64,000 nt of DNA from Mesorhizobium sp. B2-3-4 (GTDB lineage: Bacteria; Pseudomonadota; Alphaproteobacteria; Rhizobiales; Rhizobiaceae). Each line of letters opens with the position of its first letter. Within the stretch, counting starts at the first letter, position 1. The stretch covers positions 62,001-126,000 of the forward strand of contig NZ_VFVY01000002.1 of assembly GCF_006442315.1 (NCBI RefSeq). The letters are read 5' to 3'. Below, piece after piece: positions 54,383-64,000 of this stretch. A model generated the notes under the pieces. The model saw only the letters and a program-made list of their open reading frames with translations, did not search any database and had not been told where the DNA came from. The position numbers and the translations under genes are program-made.

Positions 54383-55873
54383 ATGAGCGAACTCAGTCAT
54401 AGGGATTGGATAGGCAAGGCGTCCGCTATCCGTTTTCGCGACCGGGCCTTCATCGACGGCAAGGCGGTGCCCGCGCGCTCCGGGCGGACCTTCGCCAGCA
54501 TCAATCCGGCCACGGGAGCAACGCTCGCCGAGGTCGCTTCCTGCGGGGAAGAGGATATCGACCTTGCCGTCGCCGCGGCGCGGCGCAGTTTCGAGGCCGG
54601 CGTCTGGTCGCGAACCAGCCCCGCGCATCGCAAGGAGGTGCTTCTGCGCCTGGCGCAATTGCTGCGCGAGAACCTGCAGGAGTTCGCGCTGCTGGAATCG
54701 CTTGATATGGGCAAGTTGGTCAAGGATGCCGCCACCATCGACGTGCCGGGGTCGGCGGCGACCTTCCAGTGGTATGCCGAGGCAATCGACAAGGTCTATG
54801 ACGAGGTGGCGCCGACAGGGCAGGGCGACCTCGCTCTGGTGCGGCGTGAGCCGCTTGGCGTCGTCGGAGCGGTGGTGCCATGGAATTTCCCGCTCGATAT
54901 GGCGACCTGGAAATGCGCACCGGCGCTGGCCGCGGGCAATTCGGTGGTGCTGAAACCCGCCGAGCAATCGCCTTTCTCGGCACTCAGGCTGGCCGAGCTT
55001 GCCATGGAGGCGGGGCTGCCCGCCGGCGTGCTCAATGTGGTGCCCGGCCTCGGCGAGACGGCTGGCCAGGCGCTTGGCCGCCATATGGATGTGGATTGCC
55101 TGGCCTTCACGGGATCAACAGCTGTCGGCAAGATGTTCCTGCAATATTCCGGCCAGTCGAACATGAAGCAGGTCTGGCTGGAGACCGGTGGCAAGAGCCC
55201 CAATCTGGTGTTCGCCGATTGCGGCGATCTGGATGCGGCCGCCGACATGGCCGCCTTCGGCATCTTCTTCAACCAGGGACAGGTGTGCTCGGCCAATTCC
55301 CGGCTTCTGGTGGAGCGCGGCATCAAGGATGCGTTGGTCGAGAGACTGGCGGAGCGCGCGGCGGCGACACAGCCCGGCGATCCGCTCGACCCCGCGTCCA
55401 GGATGGGTGCGATGGTGGATGCGCGCCACGCCGCGACCGTCATGCGCTTCATCGATGGTGGCAGGAAGTCGGCGCGGCTGGTGACGGGCGGCGACCGCGT
55501 CGCCGTCGATGGGCGCGGCAGTTTCGTGCAACCCACGATCTTCGACGACGTCTCGCCCGACGATCCGCTTGCCCGCGACGAGATTTTCGGTCCGGTGCTG
55601 TCGGTGATCGCCTTCGACAGCGAAGAGGAGGCGCTTCGCATCGCCAATGACAGCATCTACGGCCTCGCCGCATCGCTGTGGACCGACAGCCTGTCGCGGG
55701 CGCATCGCGTCGCGGACAGATTGCGCGCGGGCACGGTTTCGGTGAACACCGTCGATGCGCTGAGCCCGATGACGCCCTTCGGCGGGTTCAAGCAGTCCGG
55801 CTTCGGGCGTGACCTGTCGCTGCACGCGCTCGACAAATACACCGCGCTGAAGACCACCTGGATCAAGTACTGA
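54383..55873 (+). CDS. Aldehyde dehydrogenase (NAD(P)-dependent)
   Basis: This 496-residue ALDH has catalytic C302 in NQGQVCSANSR, general base E267 in LETGGKSPN, PWNFP near 166-170 and cofactor loop FTGSTAVG. It is close in style to betaine-aldehyde and gamma-aminobutyraldehyde dehydrogenases (the PuuC group). It could oxidise the aldehyde formed by the divergent GMC enzyme or by the FMO pathway. It is the last structural gene of its operon, 48 bases before the LysR regulator. Confidence 0.92.
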   Translation: MSELSHRDWIGKASAIRFRDRAFIDGKAVPARSGRTFASINPATGATLAEVASCGEEDIDLAVAAARRSFEAGVWSRTSPAHRKEVLLRLAQLLRENLQEFALLESLDMGKLVKDAATIDVPGSAATFQWYAEAIDKVYDEVAPTGQGDLALVRREPLGVVGAVVPWNFPLDMATWKCAPALAAGNSVVLKPAEQSPFSALRLAELAMEAGLPAGVLNVVPGLGETAGQALGRHMDVDCLAFTGSTAVGKMFLQYSGQSNMKQVWLETGGKSPNLVFADCGDLDAAADMAAFGIFFNQGQVCSANSRLLVERGIKDALVERLAERAAATQPGDPLDPASRMGAMVDARHAATVMRFIDGGRKSARLVTGGDRVAVDGRGSFVQPTIFDDVSPDDPLARDEIFGPVLSVIAFDSEEEALRIANDSIYGLAASLWTDSLSRAHRVADRLRAGTVSVNTVDALSPMTPFGGFKQSGFGRDLSLHALDKYTALKTTWIKY

Positions 55874-55921
55874 GGAGTGGCCGCGACTTGATCACCGGCT
55901 GCAAACCGGCAACATAGAACC

Positions 55922-56857
55922 ATGCCGCTCCGCTTCACGCTCAGACAACTCGAGTACTTCGTCGCCGTTGGCGAAGCAGGTTCGATCGCCAAGGCGGCCG
56001 AGCAGGTGAATGTCTCGCCACCGTCGATCTCGGCCTCGATCGCCCAGCTCGAAGCCGAATTCGGCGTTCAGCTTTTCGTGCGCAAGCACTCGCATGCCTT
56101 GGCGCTGACCGCCGGCGGGCGCCTGTTCCTCAAAGAAGCCGCGCGCCTGCTCAACGACGCCGACGCGCTGCACGACATTGCCGGCGACATCGCCGAAAAG
56201 GTGCGCGGACCGCTGGCGATCGGCTGCCTGCTCACCTTCGCGCAGATCGTGCTGCCGGCGCTGCGCAAGAAGTTCGAGGACGCCTACCCGGATGTGCGCG
56301 TCAGGCAATTCGAGCGCAACCAGGGGCAATTGTTCGAGATGCTGCAGCGTGGCGAAGTAGACGCCGCACTCACATATGATCTCGAGCTGTCGCAGGACAT
56401 GACCTTCGAGCCGCTGATGCAACTGCCGGCCTATGTGATGCTGCCGGCCGCGCATCGTCTGGCGGGAAAGGCCGGCATCACGCCCGAGGAACTGGTCGAC
56501 GAGCCGATGGTGCTGCTCGATCTGCCCTACAGCAGGGAATATTTCCTCTCGGCTTTCCAGCCCAAGGGCTTGCGGCCCAAGATCGCCGAGCGTACCGGCG
56601 ACATCGCCGTGATGCGCTCCATGGTCGCCAATGGCTTCGGCTACGGCATCGCCAATATGCGGCCGCTCAACACCATGTCGCCTGACGGCAAATTGCTGGT
56701 CTTCGTGCCTTTGCTGGGCGACCTCAGACCGCTCACCATTGGCATTGCCTTGCCAAACGCCGAGCACCGCACGCTGACGGTGCAGGCCTTCATCGATCAT
56801 TGCCGCCGTTTCGTCGTCGAGCAGGGCGTTTTCGGCACCGAACGCATCGTCAAGTGA
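55922..56857 (+). CDS. LysR-family transcriptional regulator
   Basis: This 311-residue LysR protein has the helix-turn-helix at about 1-60 (RQLEYFVAVGEAGSIAKAAE, SPPSISASIAQLEAEFG) and the effector-binding domain after about residue 90. It follows the FMO-to-ALDH operon on the same strand and converges on the M20 gene. Candidate targets are the palindromes at 51742-51787 and 58149-58169. Confidence 0.9.
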   Translation: MPLRFTLRQLEYFVAVGEAGSIAKAAEQVNVSPPSISASIAQLEAEFGVQLFVRKHSHALALTAGGRLFLKEAARLLNDADALHDIAGDIAEKVRGPLAIGCLLTFAQIVLPALRKKFEDAYPDVRVRQFERNQGQLFEMLQRGEVDAALTYDLELSQDMTFEPLMQLPAYVMLPAAHRLAGKAGITPEELVDEPMVLLDLPYSREYFLSAFQPKGLRPKIAERTGDIAVMRSMVANGFGYGIANMRPLNTMSPDGKLLVFVPLLGDLRPLTIGIALPNAEHRTLTVQAFIDHCRRFVVEQGVFGTERIVK

Positions 56858-56872
56858 GGACTGCCAGGCGGC

Positions 56873-58030
56873 TCACGGCCAGCCGTCTGTCAGCCGTTCC
56901 AGCAATCTGCTCAGCATCTCGTCGCAACGCCGCAGCTGTTCGACGCTGACAAATTCATCCGGTTTGTGTCCCTGCGCCATCGAGCCCGGCCCGCAGACGA
57001 CGGTCGGCGTGCCGAGATCGCGGCTGAACAATCCGCCCTCCGTGCCGAACGCGACTTTCATCGTGGCGTTGGCACCGGTCAGCGACCTGACGAAGGCCAC
57101 CGCTTCCGATGCGGCCGGTGTGTCGAGGCCGGGATAGGTGTTGGTGATCTCGATATCGATCGCCGCCTCGGCTGCGATCGAAGCGGCGTCCCGGGCGATG
57201 CGCGCGGCGGCGTCGCGCAGCCTCTCGAGAATGCGGGCGGCATCGTCGGCGGCAATGTTGCGGATCTCGAAATCGACCTGGCAGAGATTAGGCACGATGT
57301 TGAGCGCGACGCCGGCATTGATCTTGCCGACATGCACCGTCGTGTAGGCAATGTCGTAGTCGCCGTCGCGGGCGCCTTCACGGGCCAGCCGGTCCTGTTC
57401 GTCGCGCAACGCACGCACGAAGTCGCAGCCGAGATGGATGGCGTTGAGCGCCAGCGGGGCAAGCGCCGAATGGCCTTCGCGTCCCCTGCAGACGGCGCGA
57501 GCCGCAAGCTTGCCCTTGTGGCCTGTCGCCACCTGCATGGTGGTCGGCTCGCCGACGATGCACAGCAGTGGCCGTTGCGGCGCCGCGCTCAGCATTTCGA
57601 TCAGGTCGCGCACGCCGAGGCACCCGACCTCCTCGTCATAGGAGAGCGCCAGGTGCAACGGCGTCCGAAGCGTCATCCCAGAGGCCTTGACGCAGGCGGC
57701 GAGCGCTGAGGCCACAAAACCCTTCATGTCGGTGGCGCCGCGCCCATAAAGCTTGCCGTCGCGCTCGGTCATTTCGAACGGGGGCAGCGTCCAGGCCTGG
57801 CCGTCGACGGGAACGACGTCGGTGTGGCCGGACAACATGACGCCAGGCCTGTCGGCAGGGCCGATGGTTGCAAACAGATTGGCCTTATGCCCGTCCGCGC
57901 TGCGGACGATCTGGCAGGCGATGCCGCTGGTTCCGAGCAGGTCGGTCACATAGCCGATCAGGTCGAGGTTGGTGTCGCGGCTCACCGTCGGGAATGCGAT
58001 CAGCTTTTCGAGTATCCTGATACTGTCCAT
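56873..58030 (-). CDS. argE: M20 deacylase, acetylornithine deacetylase (ArgE) type
   Basis: This 385-residue cytoplasmic zinc amidohydrolase has metal-site residues H69 and D71 (SGHTDVVPVDG), D101 (RGATDMKGF), the catalytic E133/E134 pair (YDEEVGCLG) and a C-terminal histidine in SMAQGHKPDEF. ArgE-type enzymes remove N-acyl groups from amino acids. Given the catabolic context and a separate regulator, it may act on another N-acyl amino acid than acetylornithine. It is divergent from the flavoenzyme at 58265, with a palindrome in the gap. Confidence 0.9.
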   Translation of the reverse strand: MDSIRILEKLIAFPTVSRDTNLDLIGYVTDLLGTSGIACQIVRSADGHKANLFATIGPADRPGVMLSGHTDVVPVDGQAWTLPPFEMTERDGKLYGRGATDMKGFVASALAACVKASGMTLRTPLHLALSYDEEVGCLGVRDLIEMLSAAPQRPLLCIVGEPTTMQVATGHKGKLAARAVCRGREGHSALAPLALNAIHLGCDFVRALRDEQDRLAREGARDGDYDIAYTTVHVGKINAGVALNIVPNLCQVDFEIRNIAADDAARILERLRDAAARIARDAASIAAEAAIDIEITNTYPGLDTPAASEAVAFVRSLTGANATMKVAFGTEGGLFSRDLGTPTVVCGPGSMAQGHKPDEFVSVEQLRRCDEMLSRLLERLTDGWP

Positions 58031-58148
58031 GGTCCTGTCTCGCGCTGTCGGTGCTGGCTGTCTAGCATCATGCCGCCGATGCCCTGAAGTCGCATTTCGC
58101 TCAGCCGCGGTTCAACCGAGACTAATCCGCTTGATCCGCATCGCCGCG

Positions 58149-58169
58149 CGATTAGGCGCGTCCTAATCG
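58149..58169. promoter_or_regulatory. 21-bp palindromic operator candidate
   Basis: The arms CGATTAGG and CCTAATCG surround CGCGT. The core TAGGCGCGTCCTA fits the T-N11-A pattern of LysR boxes. The site lies about 96 bases before the flavoenzyme start and 119 from the M20 start, in a gap that also repeats CTAATC at 58121-58126. Confidence 0.45.
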
Positions 58170-58264
58170 GCGCAGAAGAAATCCATAGTTTTCCCGCGCC
58201 GGCTCCAATCTATGAGTAGTCTCGGCAGGGGCCGGCGGTGCCGGTCCGGCACGGAGGAAGCTAG

Positions 58265-60334
58265 ATGCGCGACCCACGCTACGACATTCTGTTCGAGCCG
58301 ATGAAGATCGGTCCGGTGACGGCCAAGAACCGCTTCTACCAGGTTCCGCACTGCAATGGCGGCGGTTATCGCGATCCGTCCGCCGCGGCCGAGATGCGCC
58401 GTGTCAAGTCGGAAGGCGGATGGGGCGTCATCTTCACCGAGCAGACGGAGATGCACCACACCTCCGAGATCACGCCCTTCATCGAACTGCGGCTCTGGGA
58501 CGATGCCGACATTCCGGCCCTGGCCAAGATGGCCAATGGCATGCACGAGCACGGCGCGCTGGCCGGCATCCAGCTCGCCTATTCCGGCATCAACGGTCCC
58601 AACCTCTACACCAAGGAGGTGCCGCGCGGGCCGTCGGCCCTGCCGATCCGCACCTTCACCAACGACCCGGTGCAGGCGCGCGCCATGGACAAGCAGGATA
58701 TCAGGGACCTGCGCCGCTGGCACCGCAATGCCTTCAAACGCGCCAGGCAGGCGGGTTTCGATCTTGTCTGCCTTTATGGCGCGCATGGTTTCGGCATTAT
58801 CCAGCATTTCCTGTCCACCGCCACCAACCAGCGCGGCGACGAATATGGCGGCTCGCTGGAAAACCGCTCGCGGCTGATGCGCGAGTTGATCGAGGAAGGG
58901 CGCGACGCGATCGGCGAGACCTGCGGCCTGACGCTCAGGCTGTCGCTGGACGAGATGATCGGCGAGCTCGGCTTTGCCAATTCGGAAGTCCGCGACATGA
59001 TCGAGATGCATGCCGAACTGCCCGATCTCTGGGATCTCGCGCACGGCGCATGGGAGGATTGCTCGGGCCCGTCGCGCTTCAAGGAAGAGGCGGCGCAGGA
59101 AAGCCTGGTGTCGGGCATCAAGAAACTGACTTCGAAGCCGGTCGTCGGCGTCGGCCGCTTCACCTCTCCCGACGTGATGGTGAGGATGATCAGGTCGGGC
59201 ACGCTCGACTTCATCGGCTGCGCGCGCCCGTCGATCGCGGATCCCTTCCTGCCGCGGAAAGTCGAGGAAGGCCGCATCGAGGACATCCGCGAATGCATCG
59301 GCTGCAACATCTGCATTACCGGCGACATGACCATGTCGATCTCACGCTGCACACAGAACCCGACCTTCATGGAGGAATGGCGCAAAGGCTGGCATCCGGA
59401 GCGCATGCAGGCCAAGGGCGATAGCGACAGCGTGCTGATCGTCGGCGCCGGGCCGGCCGGGCTGGAGGCCGCACGCGCGCTCGGCCTGCGCGGCTATAAG
59501 GTGGCGATCGCGGAAGCGGGCACCGAACTTGGCGGGCGTGTGGCGCGCGAAAGCAAACTTCCAGGCCTGTCGGCCTGGGGCAGGGTGCGCGACTATCGGC
59601 AGTATCAGCTCAGCCAGATGCCGGATGTCGACATTTATTTCGAAAGCCGGCTGTCGGGGGATGACATCCTGTCCTTCGGCTTCCAGAACGTCGCCATCGC
59701 CACCGGATCGACCTGGCGCCGCGATGGCGTGGCGCGTGCCCATGTCGTGCCGATGCCGATCGACGCCGCCATGCCGGTCTACACGCCCGACGATCTGATG
59801 GGCGGCAAGGTTCCGGGCGGCAAGGTGGTGCTGTTCGACGACGATCATTACTACATGGGCGGCGTTCTCGCCGAGCTTATGGCGCGTCGGGGAGCGAAGG
59901 TGACGCTGGTGACGCCATCGGCCTATGTCTCGGATTGGACACGCAACACGCTTGAGCAGGGCGCCATTCACCGCCGCCTGGCGGAACTCGGCGTCGATAT
60001 CGTGCTCAACAGGACGGTCGTGCGTGTCGCCTCAGGTGGTGTCGTGACGGCCTGCGTCTACACCGGTGCGAAGCACGATCTGACAGCCGACGCCGCCGTC
60101 CTTGTCACGTCGCGCAACCAGAGCGACGCCGTTTGGCGCGATCTCAAGGCAAGGGAAAACGAGTGGACCGACAATGGCATCCGCTCGGTCAAGGTCATCG
60201 GCGATGCCGAAGCCCCGGGACCCATCGCCTGGGCAACCTATGCCGGCCATCGCTTTGCCCGCGAGCTGGACGGGCCCGACATCGGCGACGCATTGCCGTT
60301 TCGGCGGGAAGTCACCGCGCTGGCGGTGGAATAG
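58265..60334 (+). CDS. Trimethylamine-dehydrogenase-type flavoenzyme (NADH:flavin oxidoreductase/FAD fusion)
   Basis: This 689-residue enzyme has an N-terminal Old-Yellow-type FMN barrel (about 1-340). A [4Fe-4S] site follows: C-x2-C-x2-C-x11-C in ECIGCNICITG...SRC, then TQNP and WRKGWHPE as in TMA/dimethylamine dehydrogenases. The C-terminal part is a nucleotide-binding disulfide-reductase-like region beginning GAGPAGLEAARALG near 398. This family demethylates tertiary or secondary amines such as trimethylamine, dimethylglycine or N-methylproline. The ATG at 58265 follows GGAGGAAGCTAG. With choline-dehydrogenase-like and betaine-aldehyde-like genes nearby, a methylated amine or betaine product is a plausible substrate. 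Confidence 0.9.
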   Translation: MRDPRYDILFEPMKIGPVTAKNRFYQVPHCNGGGYRDPSAAAEMRRVKSEGGWGVIFTEQTEMHHTSEITPFIELRLWDDADIPALAKMANGMHEHGALAGIQLAYSGINGPNLYTKEVPRGPSALPIRTFTNDPVQARAMDKQDIRDLRRWHRNAFKRARQAGFDLVCLYGAHGFGIIQHFLSTATNQRGDEYGGSLENRSRLMRELIEEGRDAIGETCGLTLRLSLDEMIGELGFANSEVRDMIEMHAELPDLWDLAHGAWEDCSGPSRFKEEAAQESLVSGIKKLTSKPVVGVGRFTSPDVMVRMIRSGTLDFIGCARPSIADPFLPRKVEEGRIEDIRECIGCNICITGDMTMSISRCTQNPTFMEEWRKGWHPERMQAKGDSDSVLIVGAGPAGLEAARALGLRGYKVAIAEAGTELGGRVARESKLPGLSAWGRVRDYRQYQLSQMPDVDIYFESRLSGDDILSFGFQNVAIATGSTWRRDGVARAHVVPMPIDAAMPVYTPDDLMGGKVPGGKVVLFDDDHYYMGGVLAELMARRGAKVTLVTPSAYVSDWTRNTLEQGAIHRRLAELGVDIVLNRTVVRVASGGVVTACVYTGAKHDLTADAAVLVTSRNQSDAVWRDLKARENEWTDNGIRSVKVIGDAEAPGPIAWATYAGHRFARELDGPDIGDALPFRREVTALAVE

Positions 60335-60340
60335 ATCGTT

Positions 60341-60500
60341 TTAGGGAATGCTTGCATTGTAGAGCGCGCGCAGCGTGAGCTGTCCGCGCCCGGTGACGCT
60401 GATCCCGACGGATACTTCGGCGGCCTTGCCGATCTCCGCCGCATGGTGCGACAGAAGCCGCAATGCCTCGGACGCGTCCTCCTCGGTCAATTTGCTTTTC
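60341..60500 (-). pseudogene. C-terminal remnant of an unidentified gene
   Basis: On the minus strand a protein-like tail of about 50 residues ends at 60341 (KLTEEDASEALRLLSHHAAE then VSVGISVTGRGQLTLRALYN near the stop). Beyond about 60500 the frame runs antisense to the glucosidase remnant and loses this character. I do not recognise the family. It looks like the 3' end of a gene whose body has been deleted. Confidence 0.4.
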
Positions 60501-60514
60501 GCGCCCCGCAGGCC

Positions 60515-61213
60515 CTGGCCACCGATGCGCGCGGCATCGAGCCGCTTTTCCCGTTCGGCTTCGGGTTGAGCTACACCGCGTTCGCCTATTCCGGCCTGAC
60601 GCTCGACCGCGCCGTCCTGCGCGCCTGCGAGACGGTTGCGGTCCGCTCTACAGTGACCAATACCGGAAAAGTCGCCGGCAAGGAGATCTGCCAGATCTAC
60701 GCCCGCTACGGGCGGCCGAGGCTGAAGCGCCCGGTGCGCGAGTTGAAGGGGTTTGCCAAGGTCGAGCTCTCTCCAGGCGAAAGCGGGGAGGTGACTGTCG
60801 AGATCGCGGCGCGGGATCTCTGCGCCCACGATACAACGCTTCAGGCCTGGACGCTCAATGATGATGTGATCACCATCGAGGTCGGGGCATCCTCGCGCGA
60901 CATTCGCCTGGGCAGCGAGTTGCACACGGTCTGCGCCGGCGCGGTGCATCGGCGCATCGAATGGGACACGCAGCCGGTCTTCGTCCTGGAAAATCCGGCT
61001 GCCCGCTACAAGTTCAACGGCTTCCTGCAGAAGCAGCTCTGCATCTCCTTCGAGGATGCCGATCGCATGCTTGAGCACTGCGCCAACTCGTTTGTCGGTA
61101 TATTCACGACCTTCGACCGGTGTTTCCGCCATACTTTCCCGAAGGCCGATGTCGCGGCGCTGCTTGCTGAGATCAACCAGGAAGCAGACGAGCAGGACCG
61201 TCGCGCCGCCTGA
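60515..61213 (+). pseudogene. C-terminal remnant of a GH3 beta-glucosidase
   Basis: The frame reads DARGIEPLFPFGFGLSYTAF, the hallmark just before the fibronectin-III-like domain of family 3 glycoside hydrolases. The Fn3-like domain follows (VTNTGKVAGKEICQIYARYG, then LKGFAKVELSPGESGEV) with a further roughly 100-residue tail. About 230 of some 800 expected residues remain, with none of the catalytic domain. The frame is open upstream to 60443 but the homology starts near 60515, so the 5' part is lost. It converges on a sugar-type ABC importer that may have worked with it. Confidence 0.75.
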
Positions 61214-61228
61214 TCGCCGCAGCCGATA

Positions 61229-62254
<1,026 letters not shown>

Positions 62255-62262
62255 GACTTTCC

Positions 62263-63105
62263 CTATCCCTTGACGCCGGAGAGGGCGAAGCTCTCGATGA
62301 TCTGGCGCTGGGCGATCAAATAGATGATGAGGATGGGAACCACGGCCAGGCTCGTCGCCGCCAATTGCAGGTTCCATAGCGGCAGGCCGTAGCTGTCGTT
62401 GAAGTTGGACAGCGCCAGCGGCAGCGTGAATTTCTCCAGCGAGCTGAGGAAGATCAGCGGTTCGAGGAACAAGTTCCACGAATGCAGGAAGGTGATGATC
62501 GCCACTGCGGCAAGCGCCGGTCGCGACATCGGCAGCGCGATCTTCAGCCACACGCCGAAGCGCGACAGCCCGTCCATCTTGCCGGCGTCCTCGAGTTCCT
62601 TGGGCAGTGCCAGAAAGAACTGGCGCATCAGGAACGTCGCCACCACACCTTGCGGCCCGAACACCGGCAAGAGGATGAGCGGCCAGTGCGTGTCGATCAG
62701 ACCCATGGCGCGGATCAGGAAGAAGTTGGGGATGATGGTGACCTCTTCCGGCACCATCAGCGCCATCACCAGGAACAGCATCAGGAGGCCCGCGCCGGCA
62801 AATCGGATGCGCGCCAGCGCGTAGCCGGCGAGCGAGGCGATGAACAAGGTCAGCACCGTCACCGTCGCGGCGATATAGAGCGAATTGAAATACTGCCGGG
62901 CGAAGGGCTGGTAGGTGAACACTTCGACAAAATTCTCGAAACGCCAGACGCGGGGGATCAGGGTCGGCGCGCCGAAGATTTCTGTGGTGCTCTTGAAGCC
63001 GCCGGAAATCATCCACAGGAACGGGAAGATGAAGGGTACCGCCAGCAAAAGCAGCGCGATGGTCCAGCAGATGCGGTACACGATCTCGGTCCGGCGCGCG
63101 GTCAC
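62263..63105 (-). CDS. CUT1 sugar ABC transporter permease, MalG type
   Basis: This 280-residue permease has about six helices. The N-terminal helix is followed by the periplasmic GGFKSTTEIFGAPTLIPRVW segment, and the ATPase contact DGLSRFGVWLKIALPMSRPAL lies near 185-205. The start is a GTG at 63105, four bases inside the preceding permease (GTGA overlap). Confidence 0.92.
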   Translation of the reverse strand: MTARRTEIVYRICWTIALLLLAVPFIFPFLWMISGGFKSTTEIFGAPTLIPRVWRFENFVEVFTYQPFARQYFNSLYIAATVTVLTLFIASLAGYALARIRFAGAGLLMLFLVMALMVPEEVTIIPNFFLIRAMGLIDTHWPLILLPVFGPQGVVATFLMRQFFLALPKELEDAGKMDGLSRFGVWLKIALPMSRPALAAVAIITFLHSWNLFLEPLIFLSSLEKFTLPLALSNFNDSYGLPLWNLQLAATSLAVVPILIIYLIAQRQIIESFALSGVKG

Positions 63106-64000
63106 TCCATGTCCCTCCGCCGCAACATCACCTGAGCGAGGGTCAGCACCATCACGATGGCGAACATGATCAGGGCCAGCGCTGCCGCATAGCCGACATT
63201 GAAAAATTTGAAGCCCTGCTGGTAGATGTAGAACGCCAGCACCAGCGTGCCGTTCTCCGGGCCGCCGCCGGTCATCTGGTAGATGTGGTCGAACACCTTG
63301 AACGACCCGATCGTCGTCAGCACCATGATGACGAGCGTCGTTGGCGCAAGCAGCGGCCAGGTGATCATGCGGAAGACCTGCCAGCGCGAGGCGCCCTCCA
63401 GCGTCGCGGCCTCCTCATAGTCGCGCGGTATCGACTGCAGCGCGGCGATGTAGAGGATCATGTTGAGCCCGACCATCTTGATGACGCGGGTGACGATCAC
63501 CGCCGCCATCGCCCAGTTGGGCTCGCGCAGCCAGTTCGGACCGTCGATGCCGATCCAGGCAAGCATCTGGTTCACGGCGCCGCCTTGGCCCTGCAGCATG
63601 AACTTCCAGACGATGGCCCAGGCAATCGCCGATGTAACCACCGGTGCGAAGAAGACCGTGCGAAAGAAGACGACGCCGAAGAACGGCCGCGAAAGCGCCA
63701 GCGCGAGCGAGAGCGCAAGCGCCATATTCAGGGGAACGAGCCCCAGTGCGAAGATCACGGAGTTGCGCACGACATGCCAGAAGTCGGGGTTCTCCAGCAG
63801 CGCATTCTCGAAGTTGCGCAGGCCGACGAAGGTCGCCTGTTGGCTGAGCAGGTTCCACTCGGTCGTCGAATAATAGAAAATGGCAACCAACGGCCCCAGG
63901 AAGAAGATCAGGAAACCGATGAAGGTCGGGCTGACGAACAGCCACGCCTCCAGCATTTCCCTGGTTTTCAGAGTCAACCACGGCGCCCTGGCCGAGTGCG
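63102..64000 (-). CDS. CUT1 sugar ABC transporter permease, MalF type (5' end uncertain, at window edge)
   Basis: At least 291 residues of a MalF/UgpA-type permease are visible, beginning around TLKTREMLEAWLFVSPTFIG, with the contact loop EGASRWQVFRMITWPLLAP near 220. The only in-frame start inside the window near the family N-terminus is a TTG at 63977. The frame stays open to the edge, so the true start probably lies outside. The binding protein of this importer should be encoded upstream, beyond the window. Confidence 0.88.
   Translation of the reverse strand, partial: HSARAPWLTLKTREMLEAWLFVSPTFIGFLIFFLGPLVAIFYYSTTEWNLLSQQATFVGLRNFENALLENPDFWHVVRNSVIFALGLVPLNMALALSLALALSRPFFGVVFFRTVFFAPVVTSAIAWAIVWKFMLQGQGGAVNQMLAWIGIDGPNWLREPNWAMAAVIVTRVIKMVGLNMILYIAALQSIPRDYEEAATLEGASRWQVFRMITWPLLAPTTLVIMVLTTIGSFKVFDHIYQMTGGGPENGTLVLAFYIYQQGFKFFNVGYAAALALIMFAIVMVLTLAQVMLRRRDME

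Noticed and set aside
62255..63016. 5' extension of the sugar ATPase frame
   Set aside because: It overlaps the MalG-type permease gene out of frame and has no ABC features; the ATG at 62254 begins the family N-terminus.

Overview
The window is GC-rich alphaproteobacterial DNA, most like Mesorhizobium or another member of Rhizobiales. This rests on base composition, codon use, gene families and the density of importers; no rRNA, tRNA or core marker gene is present to fix the genus. It is dense accessory catabolic DNA. Seven ABC importers are each paired with hydrolases, oxidoreductases or aminotransferases and a local regulator. I see no transposase, integrase, CRISPR array, plasmid origin or RNA gene.

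Layout. (1) 1-10627: a D-peptide utilisation locus. Two Dpp-type ATPases (the first cut by the window edge) and a LysR regulator lie on the minus strand, divergent from a binding protein, two permeases, a beta-lactamase-fold hydrolase and a DppA-type D-aminopeptidase. A D-serine-dehydratase-like enzyme follows on the minus strand. (2) 10777-18465: an MlrC-like M81 peptidase facing a second complete Dpp-type importer, with an XRE-cupin regulator. (3) 19494-29482: a DUF1185 protein, a PucR regulator, a flavin reductase, an aldehyde dehydrogenase, a luciferase-like monooxygenase, an alpha/beta hydrolase and a polar-amino-acid importer; this looks like an oxidative ring-opening pathway. (4) 29503-35128: a frameshifted SDR remnant, then a minus-strand set of AraC regulator, PhzF-like protein, amino-acid importer and serine hydrolase. 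(5) 35318-46610: a six-gene minus-strand operon (class IV aminotransferase, Rid protein, class III aminotransferase, RpiR regulator, C45 acyltransferase/amidase, BKACE beta-keto acid cleavage enzyme), divergent from a peptide-type importer with a Tat-exported binding protein and a fused double ATPase. (6) 47076-58030: a nitrate/taurine-type importer, a GMC oxidoreductase, an operon of FMO-like monooxygenase, Rid protein, DUF1028 protein and aldehyde dehydrogenase, a LysR regulator and an M20 deacylase. (7) 58265-64000: a trimethylamine-dehydrogenase-type flavoenzyme, a scar joining two truncated genes (one a GH3 beta-glucosidase C-terminus), and part of a CUT1 sugar importer.

How it works together. 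The theme is scavenging of nitrogen-containing small molecules: uptake, amide or peptide cleavage, then deamination, transamination or flavin oxidation. The most interesting candidate is region 5. Its enzymes can be ordered as acyl-amide hydrolysis, transamination of a beta-amino acid to a beta-keto acid, and acetyl-CoA-dependent cleavage by BKACE. Region 3 is the second candidate. Reading by eye also gave repeated operator-like palindromes that tie regulators to targets: two copies of a LysR-type site joining the halves of the split importer, a 19-bp palindrome repeated at three promoters of the PucR cluster, and a 13-bp motif in three copies at the XRE-cupin locus.
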